64,000 nucleotides of DNA, taken from NCBI RefSeq assembly GCF_030697375.1, contig NZ_JAUYQD010000038.1, forward strand, positions 124,001 through 188,000, written 5' to 3'. This DNA is from Rhodoferax sp. (lineage in GTDB: Bacteria > Pseudomonadota > Gammaproteobacteria > Burkholderiales > Burkholderiaceae_C). Below the pieces are notes generated by a model. The model saw nothing but the letters and a program-made list of their open reading frames with translations. It had not been told where the DNA came from and searched no databases. Shown one piece after another: positions 18,808-26,990 of the stretch (its first letter is position 1; the number at the start of each line of letters is the position of its first letter). The position numbers and the translations under genes are program-made.

Positions 18808-19551
18808 CTACGCTTTACCTTGGGAGGCCACCGCTGCAGCTGCTTTGGCAGCCGCTTCTGCGTCACCCAGGTAATAGTGGCGAATAGGTTGCAGCTGTGC
18901 ATCCAGTTCGTAGACCAATGGGATGCCGTTGGGGATATTGAGGCCTACGATGTCATCGTCGGAAATTTTGTCCAGGTATTTCACCAATGCCCGGATGGAG
19001 TTGCCGTGCGCGGCCACCAGAATGCGCTTGCCAGCCAGAATGGCGGGGGCCATGGATTCGTTCCAGAAGGGCAGCACGCGTTCGACCGTGTCCTTGAGGC
19101 ATTCGGTCAATGGAATTTGCTCTGGCTTCAGCGTGGCGTAGCGCAGGTCATTGCGCTCACAACGCGGGTCGGATGCTTCCAAGGCGGGGGGCGGGGTGTC
19201 ATAGCTGCGGCGCCACACCAGCACCTGGGCATCTCCGTACTTGCGTGCGGTATCGGCTTTGTCCAGGCCCTGCAAAGCGCCGTAGTGGCGTTCGTTCAGG
19301 CGCCAGGAGTGTTCCACCGGCAGCCAGGTGCGGTCCATCTCGTCCAGGCAGTGCCACAGCGTGCGGGTGGCCCGTTTGAGGACACTGGTGTAGGCCACGT
19401 CAAATTCGTAGCCATCGGCCTTGAGCAGGCGCCCGGAGTTTTTGGCTTGTTCAATGCCGGTGGGGGTCAGGTCCACATCGGTCCAGCCGGTAAAACGGTT
19501 TTCAAGATTCCAGGTGGATTCGCCGTGGCGAACGAGAACAAGTTTGTACAT
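18808..19551 (-). CDS. gpmA: 2,3-bisphosphoglycerate-dependent phosphoglycerate mutase
   Basis: 247-aa glycolytic enzyme interconverting 3- and 2-phosphoglycerate. The phosphohistidine motif is [19 protein letters not shown] (His9), with [14 protein letters not shown] (acid/base Glu) and [16 protein letters not shown] (second His). The length is standard. It is divergent from the rhodanese gene across 114 bases that carry back-to-back -10-like elements. A GC-rich hairpin (CCGCCG-ACTT-CGGCGG, 19580-19595) would lie in its 5' leader. Confidence 0.96.
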   Translation of the reverse strand: MYKLVLVRHGESTWNLENRFTGWTDVDLTPTGIEQAKNSGRLLKADGYEFDVAYTSVLKRATRTLWHCLDEMDRTWLPVEHSWRLNERHYGALQGLDKADTARKYGDAQVLVWRRSYDTPPPALEASDPRCERNDLRYATLKPEQIPLTECLKDTVERVLPFWNESMAPAILAGKRILVAAHGNSIRALVKYLDKISDDDIVGLNIPNGIPLVYELDAQLQPIRHYYLGDAEAAAKAAAAVASQGKA

Positions 19552-19606
19552 GGTGAGTGGATCAAAGCAGGCAAAAGAGCCGCCGACTTCGGCGGTGATC
19601 GGGTCT

Positions 19607-19620
19607 CCATTCTAAAATGG
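19607..19620. promoter_or_regulatory. Symmetric -10 region between gpmA and the rhodanese gene
   Basis: The palindrome CCATTCTAAAATGG reads TAAAAT rightward and TAGAAT leftward, giving a -10-like element on each strand. The rightward element is about 46 bases before the rhodanese GTG and the leftward one about 58 bases before the gpmA ATG. The -35 partners are not obvious, so this is an inference from sequence alone. Confidence 0.4.
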
Positions 19621-19665
19621 CAGGCTGGCTTTTACGTAATGGTCGGGTAACTAACAAGGAACAAA

Positions 19666-20073
19666 GTGAAATTTATTCTCGATAACTGGATGTTGATCTC
19701 GATTGCGGTGGTGTCCGGGGCGCTGCTTTTAATGCCGGTGATTCAAGGCGCGGCAACGGCCGGTTTGAGCCCTGCCGGTGCAGTGCAGTTGATCAACCGT
19801 GAAAAGGCCGTGGTGATCGATGTTTGTGAGCCCGCTGAGTTTGCGGCGGGCCATTTGGGGGGAGCCAAAAACATTCCCCTGGGGGAGCTGGAGGCCAAAC
19901 TGGGTGGGGCGGTAAAAAATAAATCACTCCCATTGATTCTGGTATGCCAGTCGGGTGCGCGCTCCGCCCGGGCTGTGGTCATTGCCAAGAAACTTGGTTA
20001 CGAGCAGGCCCAATCCCTGGGGGGCGGACTCTCTGCCTGGAAAGCGGCTAGCCTTCCGATTGAAAAGGCCTGA
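19666..20073 (+). CDS. Membrane-anchored rhodanese-like sulfurtransferase
   Basis: 135-aa protein with an N-terminal transmembrane anchor (WMLISIAVVSGALLLMPVIQ) and one rhodanese domain (about 38-130). The active-site loop CQSGARSA holds the catalytic Cys94, and DVCEPAEFAAGHLGGAKNIP is the usual rhodanese strand. It probably transfers sulfane sulfur or handles redox at the membrane; the substrate is unknown. The start is GTG with AAGGA just upstream. It is followed by grxC, secB and gpsA, a common proteobacterial order. Confidence 0.9.
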   Translation: MKFILDNWMLISIAVVSGALLLMPVIQGAATAGLSPAGAVQLINREKAVVIDVCEPAEFAAGHLGGAKNIPLGELEAKLGGAVKNKSLPLILVCQSGARSARAVVIAKKLGYEQAQSLGGGLSAWKAASLPIEKA

Positions 20074-20107
20074 TCGTTTCTCCTATTTGCCGTTAAAGGT
20101 TGTCTCC

Positions 20108-20368
20108 ATGCAAGCTGTCAAGATGTACACCACCGCTGTCTGCCCCTACTGTGTGCAGGCCAAGCGCCTTCTTAAATCCAAAGGCGTGGAGCACATCGAA
20201 GAAGTGCGCGTGGACGCCAACCCCGAAGAGCGGATGAAGATGATGGAGCTCACCGGCCGACGCACCGTGCCCCAAATTTTTATCGGGCCGACCCACGTCG
20301 GCGGTTGCGATGACCTGATGGCACTGGACAGCCAGGGTGGTTTGGTGCCTTTGCTCACAACGGCGTAA
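20108..20368 (+). CDS. grxC: Glutaredoxin 3
   Basis: 86-aa class I glutaredoxin with active site CPYC (Cys12 and Cys15), TVPQIFI (cis-Pro loop) and GGCDDLMALD for glutathione binding. It reduces disulfides using glutathione in the cytosol. The start MQAVKMYTT at 20108 is the family norm; the longer open frame beginning at 19955 lies inside the rhodanese gene. An intrinsic terminator follows. Confidence 0.95.
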   Translation: MQAVKMYTTAVCPYCVQAKRLLKSKGVEHIEEVRVDANPEERMKMMELTGRRTVPQIFIGPTHVGGCDDLMALDSQGGLVPLLTTA

Positions 20369-20442
20369 GTGCGTTTGGCGTGCGGCCGCCCAAGGGGCGC
20401 GGCCTGACATAATTCCCGATTGACGAATTTTCGTTGTGTTCA

Positions 20443-20471
20443 CCCGTCCGGTGGTTTTGGGCGGGTTTTTT
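20443..20471 (+). terminator. Probable intrinsic terminator between grxC and secB
   Basis: A 7-bp stem CCCGTCC/GGGCGGG with one T-G wobble (20443-20449 and 20459-20465) is followed immediately by six T. It lies about 75 bases after grxC and 25 before secB, so secB may have its own promoter or receive read-through. Confidence 0.6.
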
Positions 20472-20495
20472 GCTTACTTTGAAAGAATTTTTTCC

Positions 20496-20951
20496 ATGGC
20501 CGATCAAGCTCCCGTATTCCAAATTCAACGCGTGTACATGAAAGAGGCTTCCCTGGAGCAGCCCAACTCTCCTGGCATCTTGCTGGAGCAGGAAAACCCT
20601 TCCGTGGACATCCAGCTGGGCGTGGAAGCAACGCCTGTGGCTGACGGCATTTTTGAAGTGTGCGTGACTGCCACAGTGCAGACCAAAATCAAGGACAAAA
20701 CGGTATTTCTGGTCGAAGCCAAACAAGCCGGTATTTTTGAAATCCGCAACCTGCCGCAAGAGCAACTCGCCCAGATCATGGGGATTGCATGCCCACAAAT
20801 TGTGTACCCCTACTTGCGTGGCAATGTGGCGGATCTGATCCAGCGCGGTGGTTTCCCACCTGTGCATTTGTCGGAAATCAACTTCCAGGCGATGTACGAG
20901 CAGCAGCAGGCCGAAGCTGCAGGCGCTGCAAGTACCACTCTGCCACAGTAA
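20496..20951 (+). CDS. secB: Protein-export chaperone SecB
   Basis: 151-aa tetrameric chaperone that holds preproteins unfolded and delivers them to SecA. SecB signatures are [79 protein letters not shown] and an acidic/Ala-rich tail. The ATG at 20496 gives the canonical N-terminus. The stop codon is followed at once by copy F of the dispersed repeat, which fills the gap to gpsA. Confidence 0.97.
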   Translation: MADQAPVFQIQRVYMKEASLEQPNSPGILLEQENPSVDIQLGVEATPVADGIFEVCVTATVQTKIKDKTVFLVEAKQAGIFEIRNLPQEQLAQIMGIACPQIVYPYLRGNVADLIQRGGFPPVHLSEINFQAMYEQQQAEAAGAASTTLPQ

Positions 20952-21013
20952 ATTTTAAGTCTTTTGTGCCTCTAGCCCGCGTATTCATTGCGTAAGCAGC
21001 TATGAAAATAATA
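20952..21013 (-). repeat. 60-bp dispersed repeat, copy F
   Basis: Reverse orientation: reading leftward it gives CTATTATTTTCATAGCTGCT, TACGCA and GGGCTAGAGGC. It starts directly after the secB stop and ends inside the first codons of gpsA. The gpsA ATG at 21002 lies within the element, at the position where other copies have ATC or ATT. Confidence 0.85.
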
Positions 21014-22018
21014 GTGCTTGGAGCTGGCGCCTGGGGCACCGCGCTGGCGGTAAGTGCCAGTAGCAACCCGCAGATGCCGCACCAGGTCACACTGTGGGCG
21101 CGCGACGCGTCCCAGGCGCGTTCCATGGTGCAGCTAGGTGAAAACCACCGCTATCTCCCTGGCGTGGCTTTGCCTGCGAGTCTGCAGATCAGTACACAAG
21201 AATGGCCCATGTTGTCGGACACCGTCGCGCAGCACGATGTGGTTATCGTGGCGTCGCCGATGGCGGGTTTGCGCGGCCTCTTGTGCCACTTGCAGAACAG
21301 TCCTGTCCCTGTTGCTTGGCTGTGCAAGGGCTTTGAGGCCGGTATTGCCAATGCCCCTGGCCTGCTGGGCCATGAGGTGCAGGCGCAGGTGGCGCCAGGC
21401 TTGACGGCCGGTGTACTCAGTGGCCCCAGTTTTGCCCAGGAAGTGGCACAAGGCCAACCGACCGCCCTGGTGGCCGCCAGTGTGCATGCATCGGTGCGCG
21501 ATGCGCTGGTGCACGCTTTTCATAGCCCCACTTTGCGGGTCTATGCCAATGACGATGTGGTGGGCGTGGAAGTGGGGGGGGCGGTTAAAAATGTGCTGGC
21601 CATTGCCACTGGGCTGTGCGATGGCCTGCAACTGGGGCTGAACGCCCGCGCCGCACTGATCACACGGGGTTTGGCCGAGATGACCCGTTTGGGGCTGGCC
21701 CTGGGGGCCCGGGCGGAGACCTTCATGGGCCTGAGTGGATTGGGCGATTTGGTGCTCACCGCCACCGGTGACCTGTCGCGCAACCGGCGTGTCGGGTTGG
21801 CACTGGCGCAAGGCAAGACGCTGCAACAGGCAGTGGACGATTTGGGCCATGTGGCCGAAGGGGTGTATTGCGCCCGCACCGTGGTGCAGCGGGCCCACAG
21901 CCTGGGCGTGGAAATGCCGATCGCCCAGAGCGTGGTGGATTTGCTGGATGGCCGCGTCCAACCGGCCCAGGCCGTGGCCACGCTGATGGGGCGCGAACCG
22001 GCCGCCGAAGGCAGCTAA
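21002..22018 (+). CDS. gpsA: Glycerol-3-phosphate dehydrogenase [NAD(P)+]
   Basis: 338-aa cytosolic enzyme making sn-glycerol-3-phosphate for phospholipid synthesis. The dinucleotide motif [10 protein letters not shown] is at residues 7-16. Also present are [21 protein letters not shown], the catalytic region [38 protein letters not shown], and [23 protein letters not shown]. The ATG and the next codons (M-K-I-I) are supplied by copy F of the dispersed repeat. No good Shine-Dalgarno lies in the repeat-derived leader. The gene converges on cphA. Confidence 0.96.
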   Translation: MKIIVLGAGAWGTALAVSASSNPQMPHQVTLWARDASQARSMVQLGENHRYLPGVALPASLQISTQEWPMLSDTVAQHDVVIVASPMAGLRGLLCHLQNSPVPVAWLCKGFEAGIANAPGLLGHEVQAQVAPGLTAGVLSGPSFAQEVAQGQPTALVAASVHASVRDALVHAFHSPTLRVYANDDVVGVEVGGAVKNVLAIATGLCDGLQLGLNARAALITRGLAEMTRLGLALGARAETFMGLSGLGDLVLTATGDLSRNRRVGLALAQGKTLQQAVDDLGHVAEGVYCARTVVQRAHSLGVEMPIAQSVVDLLDGRVQPAQAVATLMGREPAAEGS

Positions 22019-22042
22019 GCCGCGCCCCTACCGCGCGACACT

Positions 22043-24613
22043 TCAGCCTTTGGCCACCTTGGCTGCGATATGGGCCAGGGCTTCTTCCACCTGGTCTACC
22101 AGAACCAGGCACAGCTCTCCGGCCTGAAGTTTGTCCATGGCGGTGTCAATGGCCAAAAATTCACCCTGAATCTCCGTGGAGCTGGTGGTGCGGCGCGCCT
22201 GGGCCAAGCCTTCGCGCAAGAGCGCAATCACCTCGCCGTCCTGGCGGCCACGCTGGCACTGGTCCTCAAACAAAACGACCTCGTCAAAGGCGTCGCCCAG
22301 AATTTGGGTTTGCTGGCGTATGTCCTGGTCGCGCCGGTCCCCCGCCCCGCTGATGACCACGGAGCGGCGCGTGGCGGGCATACCCTCGACTGCGCTGACC
22401 AGGGCCACCATGGCGTCCGGGTTGTGCCCGTAATCGGCAATCACAGTGGCGCCCCGGTACAGGAACAGGTTAAAACGCCCTTGCGCGTTGTGGTTGTCGT
22501 TGGAAAACCCGGCGAGTCCGCGGCGAATGGTGCTCCAGTCCAAGCCCAGCGCCCAGGCGGCCGCCATGGCTGCCATCACGTTTTCCACCTGGAAGCTGAT
22601 GACGCCGCCCATGGTCACCGGGATGTCGGCGAGCGCGATGGCTTGCTGCACATCGCCTTTCACGGCCATCAGGTGGCCTTGGTCCACATACACCACCGCA
22701 TTGCCCTGCGCACGGTGCGTGGCAATCACCGGGTGAAATTTGTCGCGAGCGAAGAATGTGACCGCCCCTTTGCATTTGCCTGCCATGGAGGCCACGATGG
22801 GATCGGCGGCATTGAGTACCGCAGTGCCGGAGGCCGCCACGTTCTGAACGATCACCCGCTTGAGGACGGCCAGCTCATTGACGGTGGTGATGTAGTTCAG
22901 GCCCAGGTGGTCGCCGCTGCCCACATTGGTGACCACGGCAACGTCGCAACGGTCAAAGGCCAAGCCCTCGCGCAGCACACCGCCGCGGGCGGTTTCCAGC
23001 ACGGCCGCGTCCACGTCGGGGTGCAGCAGCACGCTGCGTGCACTTTTGGGGCCGCTGCAGTCGCCGGTGTCAATGCAGTCGCCATTGACATACACACCAT
23101 CGGTATTGGTCATGCCAACGCACATGGCGTTTTGGGTCAGCAGGTGCGAAATCAATCGTACCGTGGTGGTTTTTCCGTTGGTTCCGGTGACGGCCACGAT
23201 GGGGATGCGGCCGTCTTGTCCGCTCTTGAACATGCTTGAAATAATGGCCTCACCGACGGCACGGCCCTTGCCAAACGACGGCGCCAGGTGCATGCGCAAG
23301 CCCGGCGCGGCGTTAACCTCAACGATGCCTCCGCCTTGGTCTTCGATGGGGCGCAGAATGCTGTCACACACCACGTCCACCCCACACACGTCCAGGCCCA
23401 CCATGTGCGCTGCGGCAATGGCCCGCGCCGCCACCTCGGGGTGCACGTCGTCGGTCACGTCGGTGGCGGAGCCACCGGTGGAGAGATTGGCGTTGTTGCG
23501 CAAATTGACGCGCTGCCCCGGCGCGGGAATCGAATCTGCCGTGAATCCCTGTGCTGCAAGGCAAGCGCGGGCGATGTCGTCAAAGCGGATTTTGGTCAGC
23601 GAGGTGGCGTGGCCTGAACCGCGTTTGGGGTCCAGGTTCACCTGATCGACCAACTGCGTGATCGTGTGTACACCATCGCCCAGCACTTTGGGCGGGTCAC
23701 GGCGCGCGGCGGCCACCATTTTGTCGCCCACCACCAGCAGGCGGAAATCATTGCCTGGCATGTAACGTTCCACCAGGATATCGTCACGAAATTCGGATGC
23801 GGCGGCAAATGCCTTGACCAATTGTTCTTGGGTCGTGATGTTGACCGTGACGCCCTTGCCCTGGTTGCCGTCATTGGGTTTGACCACCACAGGCAGGCCG
23901 ATCTCCAGTGCAGCCTTCCAGGCGTCTTCGGTATCGGTGACCGCACGTCCGTTGGGAACGGGGACCCCTGCGGCGGCCAGCAGTTTTTTGGTGAGGTCCT
24001 TGTCTTGGGCAATGGTTTCCGCAATGGCGCTGGTGATGTCCATTTCGGCGGCCTGAATGCGCCTTTGTTTGCTGCCCCAGCCCAAGCGCACCATGCTGCC
24101 TTCGGTCATGCGGCTAAACGGAATGTTGCGTGCCACGGCAGCATCCACGATGGACCCGGTGCTGGGGCCCAGGCGGACGTCTTCGTCCAGTTCGCGCAGT
24201 TGCGCCAGGGCGTGGGCCAGATCAAACGGGGTGTCGTCCAGCGCTGCCTGGCACAGGGTTTGCGCCAGTTCCAAGGCCAGGCGGCCTACCTCTTCTTCGC
24301 TGTACTCCACCACCACCTGGTACACCTGGGTCTCCACCGTGGGGGTGGTGCAGCTGAAGGTGACAGGGCAGCCGGCCTGTGCCTGCAGCCCCAGGGAGGC
24401 CAATTCCAGAACACGGGCCATCGGTGTGGCGTCATCGTGGCCCGTGGGCTGAAACGGACTGATCTCAGGAAAGCGTGCCCGCAGGCGCGTCTCGAAGCCG
24501 GCAATTTTTCCGACGGAACACTCCTGTGTGCTGCAGGCGACCACGGACTGGATGGCCGTGTGGTGACTCCACAGGTTGGGGCCGCGCAGGGCTCTGATGC
24601 GTGTAACTTCCAT
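22043..24613 (-). CDS. cphA: Cyanophycin synthetase CphA
   Basis: 856-aa enzyme polymerising Asp and Arg into the storage polymer cyanophycin. The N-domain (1-160) is followed by an ATP-grasp domain (about 200-470, with PVVVKPNDGNQGKGV and GGGIVEVNAAPGLRMHL) that adds Asp. A Mur-ligase-like domain adds Arg, with intact P-loop GTNGKTTT at 477-484 and a full C-terminal third domain. The N-domain lacks the HxxEH motif found in its neighbour (residues 67-71 read RVLEL). It lies seven bases downstream of the paralogue in one leftward operon. No cyanophycinase gene is present in the window. Confidence 0.95.
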   Translation of the reverse strand: MEVTRIRALRGPNLWSHHTAIQSVVACSTQECSVGKIAGFETRLRARFPEISPFQPTGHDDATPMARVLELASLGLQAQAGCPVTFSCTTPTVETQVYQVVVEYSEEEVGRLALELAQTLCQAALDDTPFDLAHALAQLRELDEDVRLGPSTGSIVDAAVARNIPFSRMTEGSMVRLGWGSKQRRIQAAEMDITSAIAETIAQDKDLTKKLLAAAGVPVPNGRAVTDTEDAWKAALEIGLPVVVKPNDGNQGKGVTVNITTQEQLVKAFAAASEFRDDILVERYMPGNDFRLLVVGDKMVAAARRDPPKVLGDGVHTITQLVDQVNLDPKRGSGHATSLTKIRFDDIARACLAAQGFTADSIPAPGQRVNLRNNANLSTGGSATDVTDDVHPEVAARAIAAAHMVGLDVCGVDVVCDSILRPIEDQGGGIVEVNAAPGLRMHLAPSFGKGRAVGEAIISSMFKSGQDGRIPIVAVTGTNGKTTTVRLISHLLTQNAMCVGMTNTDGVYVNGDCIDTGDCSGPKSARSVLLHPDVDAAVLETARGGVLREGLAFDRCDVAVVTNVGSGDHLGLNYITTVNELAVLKRVIVQNVAASGTAVLNAADPIVASMAGKCKGAVTFFARDKFHPVIATHRAQGNAVVYVDQGHLMAVKGDVQQAIALADIPVTMGGVISFQVENVMAAMAAAWALGLDWSTIRRGLAGFSNDNHNAQGRFNLFLYRGATVIADYGHNPDAMVALVSAVEGMPATRRSVVISGAGDRRDQDIRQQTQILGDAFDEVVLFEDQCQRGRQDGEVIALLREGLAQARRTTSSTEIQGEFLAIDTAMDKLQAGELCLVLVDQVEEALAHIAAKVAKG

Positions 24614-24620
24614 GGTCTGC

Positions 24621-26795
24621 TCAGTAAGGGGTTTTCTTGTGGTTGGACTCGAAGGTGTGAAGGCCCGCCGCGATCAACTCCGGTGATATCTCCAGAGCCC
24701 AAGCGGCGGCTACGGCGGCCATCACCATCTGGGGTTGCGACGCTTTTGCAGGCTTCAGCGACGCCAGCGGCAGCAAGGGTATTTCTTGCATGCCCTGGGC
24801 CAGCACGATTGCACCGTCGCGGATAAAAACCACGCGTTCGCCCGCACTGCGGTGTTGCGCCATGGTGGCCTGTTCAGGGTCCAGTGCGTAAAAAATGACT
24901 TTGCCGTCGCTCAGTGACGCCATTTCTACCACCTGGGGGTCAGCGGCGTTGAGTACGGCGGTGCCGCTGGGTAGCACCACGTCCACCTGCGTACGGGCTA
25001 CTTTGTAGTTCTGCTCTGCATCCAGAATGTCGAAGTGGGCCAAGGGGGCTTCCCAACTGACGTCGGTGACGATGCCGACCGAACATTTGTCGTAGGCCAA
25101 GCCTTCACCGAGGATCATTTGGCTGCTGTTCTCGAATACAGCGGCCTGCACGGAGCGGTTGATCAAAATGCGCTGGCCGGCTTCCCAGTGCGCGCAGTCG
25201 CTGGCGACTACCTGCCTGCCGTCCAGGTACAGCCCTTCGCTGCAGGCCAGGCCCACATGTTTGCCGCTGATATGCACCAGCCATGCCACCAGGCGCGCGA
25301 TGCGTCCGGTATTTTGGGTTCCGGTGATCCCGACGATGGGAATGCGTCCACTCTTGTCGGCGTCAAACAAGTGCGTGATGATGGCCTTGCCCACCGGTTG
25401 CCCCTGGCCTTGGGCGGGCTTGATGTGGGCGAGCAGGCCCGGGCTGGCGTTGACCTCAATGACCGCGCCACGTTGGCTTTTCATAGGACGGGAAGCGTCC
25501 TCCAGCACCATGTCCACCCCCGCGATGTCCAGTCCGACGATACGCGCCGCCAGAGCGGCCATTGCCGCGACAGTGGGGTGCATGCTGTCGGTGACATCAA
25601 ATGCAACATTGCCATTGCGCTGGATCAGCACACGCTGGTCCTTGGCGGGAATGGACGTTGGCGTCAGCCCTACGCGCTCCAACTCCAAAAGGATTTCTGC
25701 ACTTTCGCTGGGGGTGACCTTGTTCAGTGGCGCTTCTTCGCCGCTACCGCGGCGTGGGTCTATATTGATCTGGAGGTCGGCCAGCATGTTGATGTCGGAG
25801 ACGCCGTCCCCGATGACCCAGCATGTTTCACCGCGTGCCGCTGCGACCACGCGCTTGCCAACCACCAAAAGCCGGTGCTCATTGCCAGGGACAAAACGTT
25901 CCACGATCACGTTGCCGCCGCCTTTGCGGTGGGCCAGATGAAACGCGGCGTGCACATCGGCTTGCGTACTCAAGTCCAAAGACACACCACGCCCATGGTT
26001 GCCGTCATAAGGTTTGACGGCAACGGGCAAGCCAATGTCCTGTGCCGCAGTCCAGGCGTCTTCTGCGCTTTTCACCAGCTGGCCTTCGGGCACCGGTACA
26101 CCGCAGGATTGCAGTAAGGACTTGGTGAGATCCTTGTCACAGGCAATTTCCTCGGCTATGGCCGAGGTCTGGTCGGTTTCGGCGGTCCAGATGCGGCGCT
26201 GGGCAATACCGTACCCCAGTTGGACCAGATTTCCGCTGGTCAGGCGGATCGAAGGGATGTTTCGGTCGGTGGCCGCATCCACGATATGGGCGGTACTGGG
26301 CCCCAGGCACAGCGAATCGACGTCATCGCGCAACCGGGCTACGGTGGCATCCAGGTCATAAGGCGTGTTGTTGATGGCGGCCATCACCAAGTCGCGGGCG
26401 GCCGCCAATGCAGCGCGGCCAACCGTCTCCTGCCGTGTCCGAAATGCAATTTTGTAGACGCCGCGTTGGGAGGTTTGCCGTGCCTTGCCAAATCCGGTGC
26501 GCATGCCCGCCAGATTCTGCAATTCCAGCGTGACGTGTTCCATGACATGGCCCGCCCAGGTGCCTTCGCGCACGCGCTGCAAAAAGCCGCCTCGCACGCC
26601 GGGGCTGCAGTGGTGCTCGACCAGTCCAGGCAACCATGTGGACAGGCGGTCGTAAAATCCGGGGAGGGTGTTGGACGGATAGTCTTCCAATTCACCAATA
26701 TCAACCCAGGCCTCAATGACCGGGCGATACGTCCAAATATTGGGGCCACGAAGGTGTGTTACCCGAAGAATTTCAATGTTTTTCTTAGTCGTCAT
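24621..26795 (-). CDS. CphA-like paralogue (CphA') with degenerate Mur-ligase P-loop
   Basis: 724-aa paralogue of cyanophycin synthetase. The N-domain keeps the REGTW-x2-HxxEH stretch (His83, Glu86, His87). The ATP-grasp domain (about 210-475) is intact, with PVAVKPYDGNHGRGV and AVIEVNASPGLLAHI. The Mur-ligase P-loop has become GTQNTGR (492-498), losing the Lys, and the chain stops after AAWALEISPELIAAGLHTF, so the third Mur-ligase domain is missing. The Arg-adding reaction is therefore unlikely. The second synthetase of Cupriavidus (cphA') is the nearest match I know; cyanobacterial CphA2 is a different case. It is first in the cph operon. Confidence 0.88.
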   Translation of the reverse strand: MTTKKNIEILRVTHLRGPNIWTYRPVIEAWVDIGELEDYPSNTLPGFYDRLSTWLPGLVEHHCSPGVRGGFLQRVREGTWAGHVMEHVTLELQNLAGMRTGFGKARQTSQRGVYKIAFRTRQETVGRAALAAARDLVMAAINNTPYDLDATVARLRDDVDSLCLGPSTAHIVDAATDRNIPSIRLTSGNLVQLGYGIAQRRIWTAETDQTSAIAEEIACDKDLTKSLLQSCGVPVPEGQLVKSAEDAWTAAQDIGLPVAVKPYDGNHGRGVSLDLSTQADVHAAFHLAHRKGGGNVIVERFVPGNEHRLLVVGKRVVAAARGETCWVIGDGVSDINMLADLQINIDPRRGSGEEAPLNKVTPSESAEILLELERVGLTPTSIPAKDQRVLIQRNGNVAFDVTDSMHPTVAAMAALAARIVGLDIAGVDMVLEDASRPMKSQRGAVIEVNASPGLLAHIKPAQGQGQPVGKAIITHLFDADKSGRIPIVGITGTQNTGRIARLVAWLVHISGKHVGLACSEGLYLDGRQVVASDCAHWEAGQRILINRSVQAAVFENSSQMILGEGLAYDKCSVGIVTDVSWEAPLAHFDILDAEQNYKVARTQVDVVLPSGTAVLNAADPQVVEMASLSDGKVIFYALDPEQATMAQHRSAGERVVFIRDGAIVLAQGMQEIPLLPLASLKPAKASQPQMVMAAVAAAWALEISPELIAAGLHTFESNHKKTPY

Positions 26796-26990
26796 GGCTC
26801 GTCGTGAATGAGGCAGTCCACCGTTGTTGCGCTGTATGCGTTGTGTATTCTCGCTTAACGTCGATGCCTGGGCCTCAGGTTCGGGTTCGCGGGCGTAGTA
26901 TCGTCAAGATTGGCGTATGTCCTAAGGTGCTGTGCCCTTGTGTTTCGCCCAAGCGATAAAAAGTAAATTCATAAAAAGCTGCCGTTCTAA

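Noticed and set aside
24621..26795. CphA' as a plain pseudogene
   Set aside because: The frame is intact over 724 codons, the N-domain and ATP-grasp motifs are well kept, and it leads an operon. Loss of one active site with conservation of the rest argues for a specialised protein.
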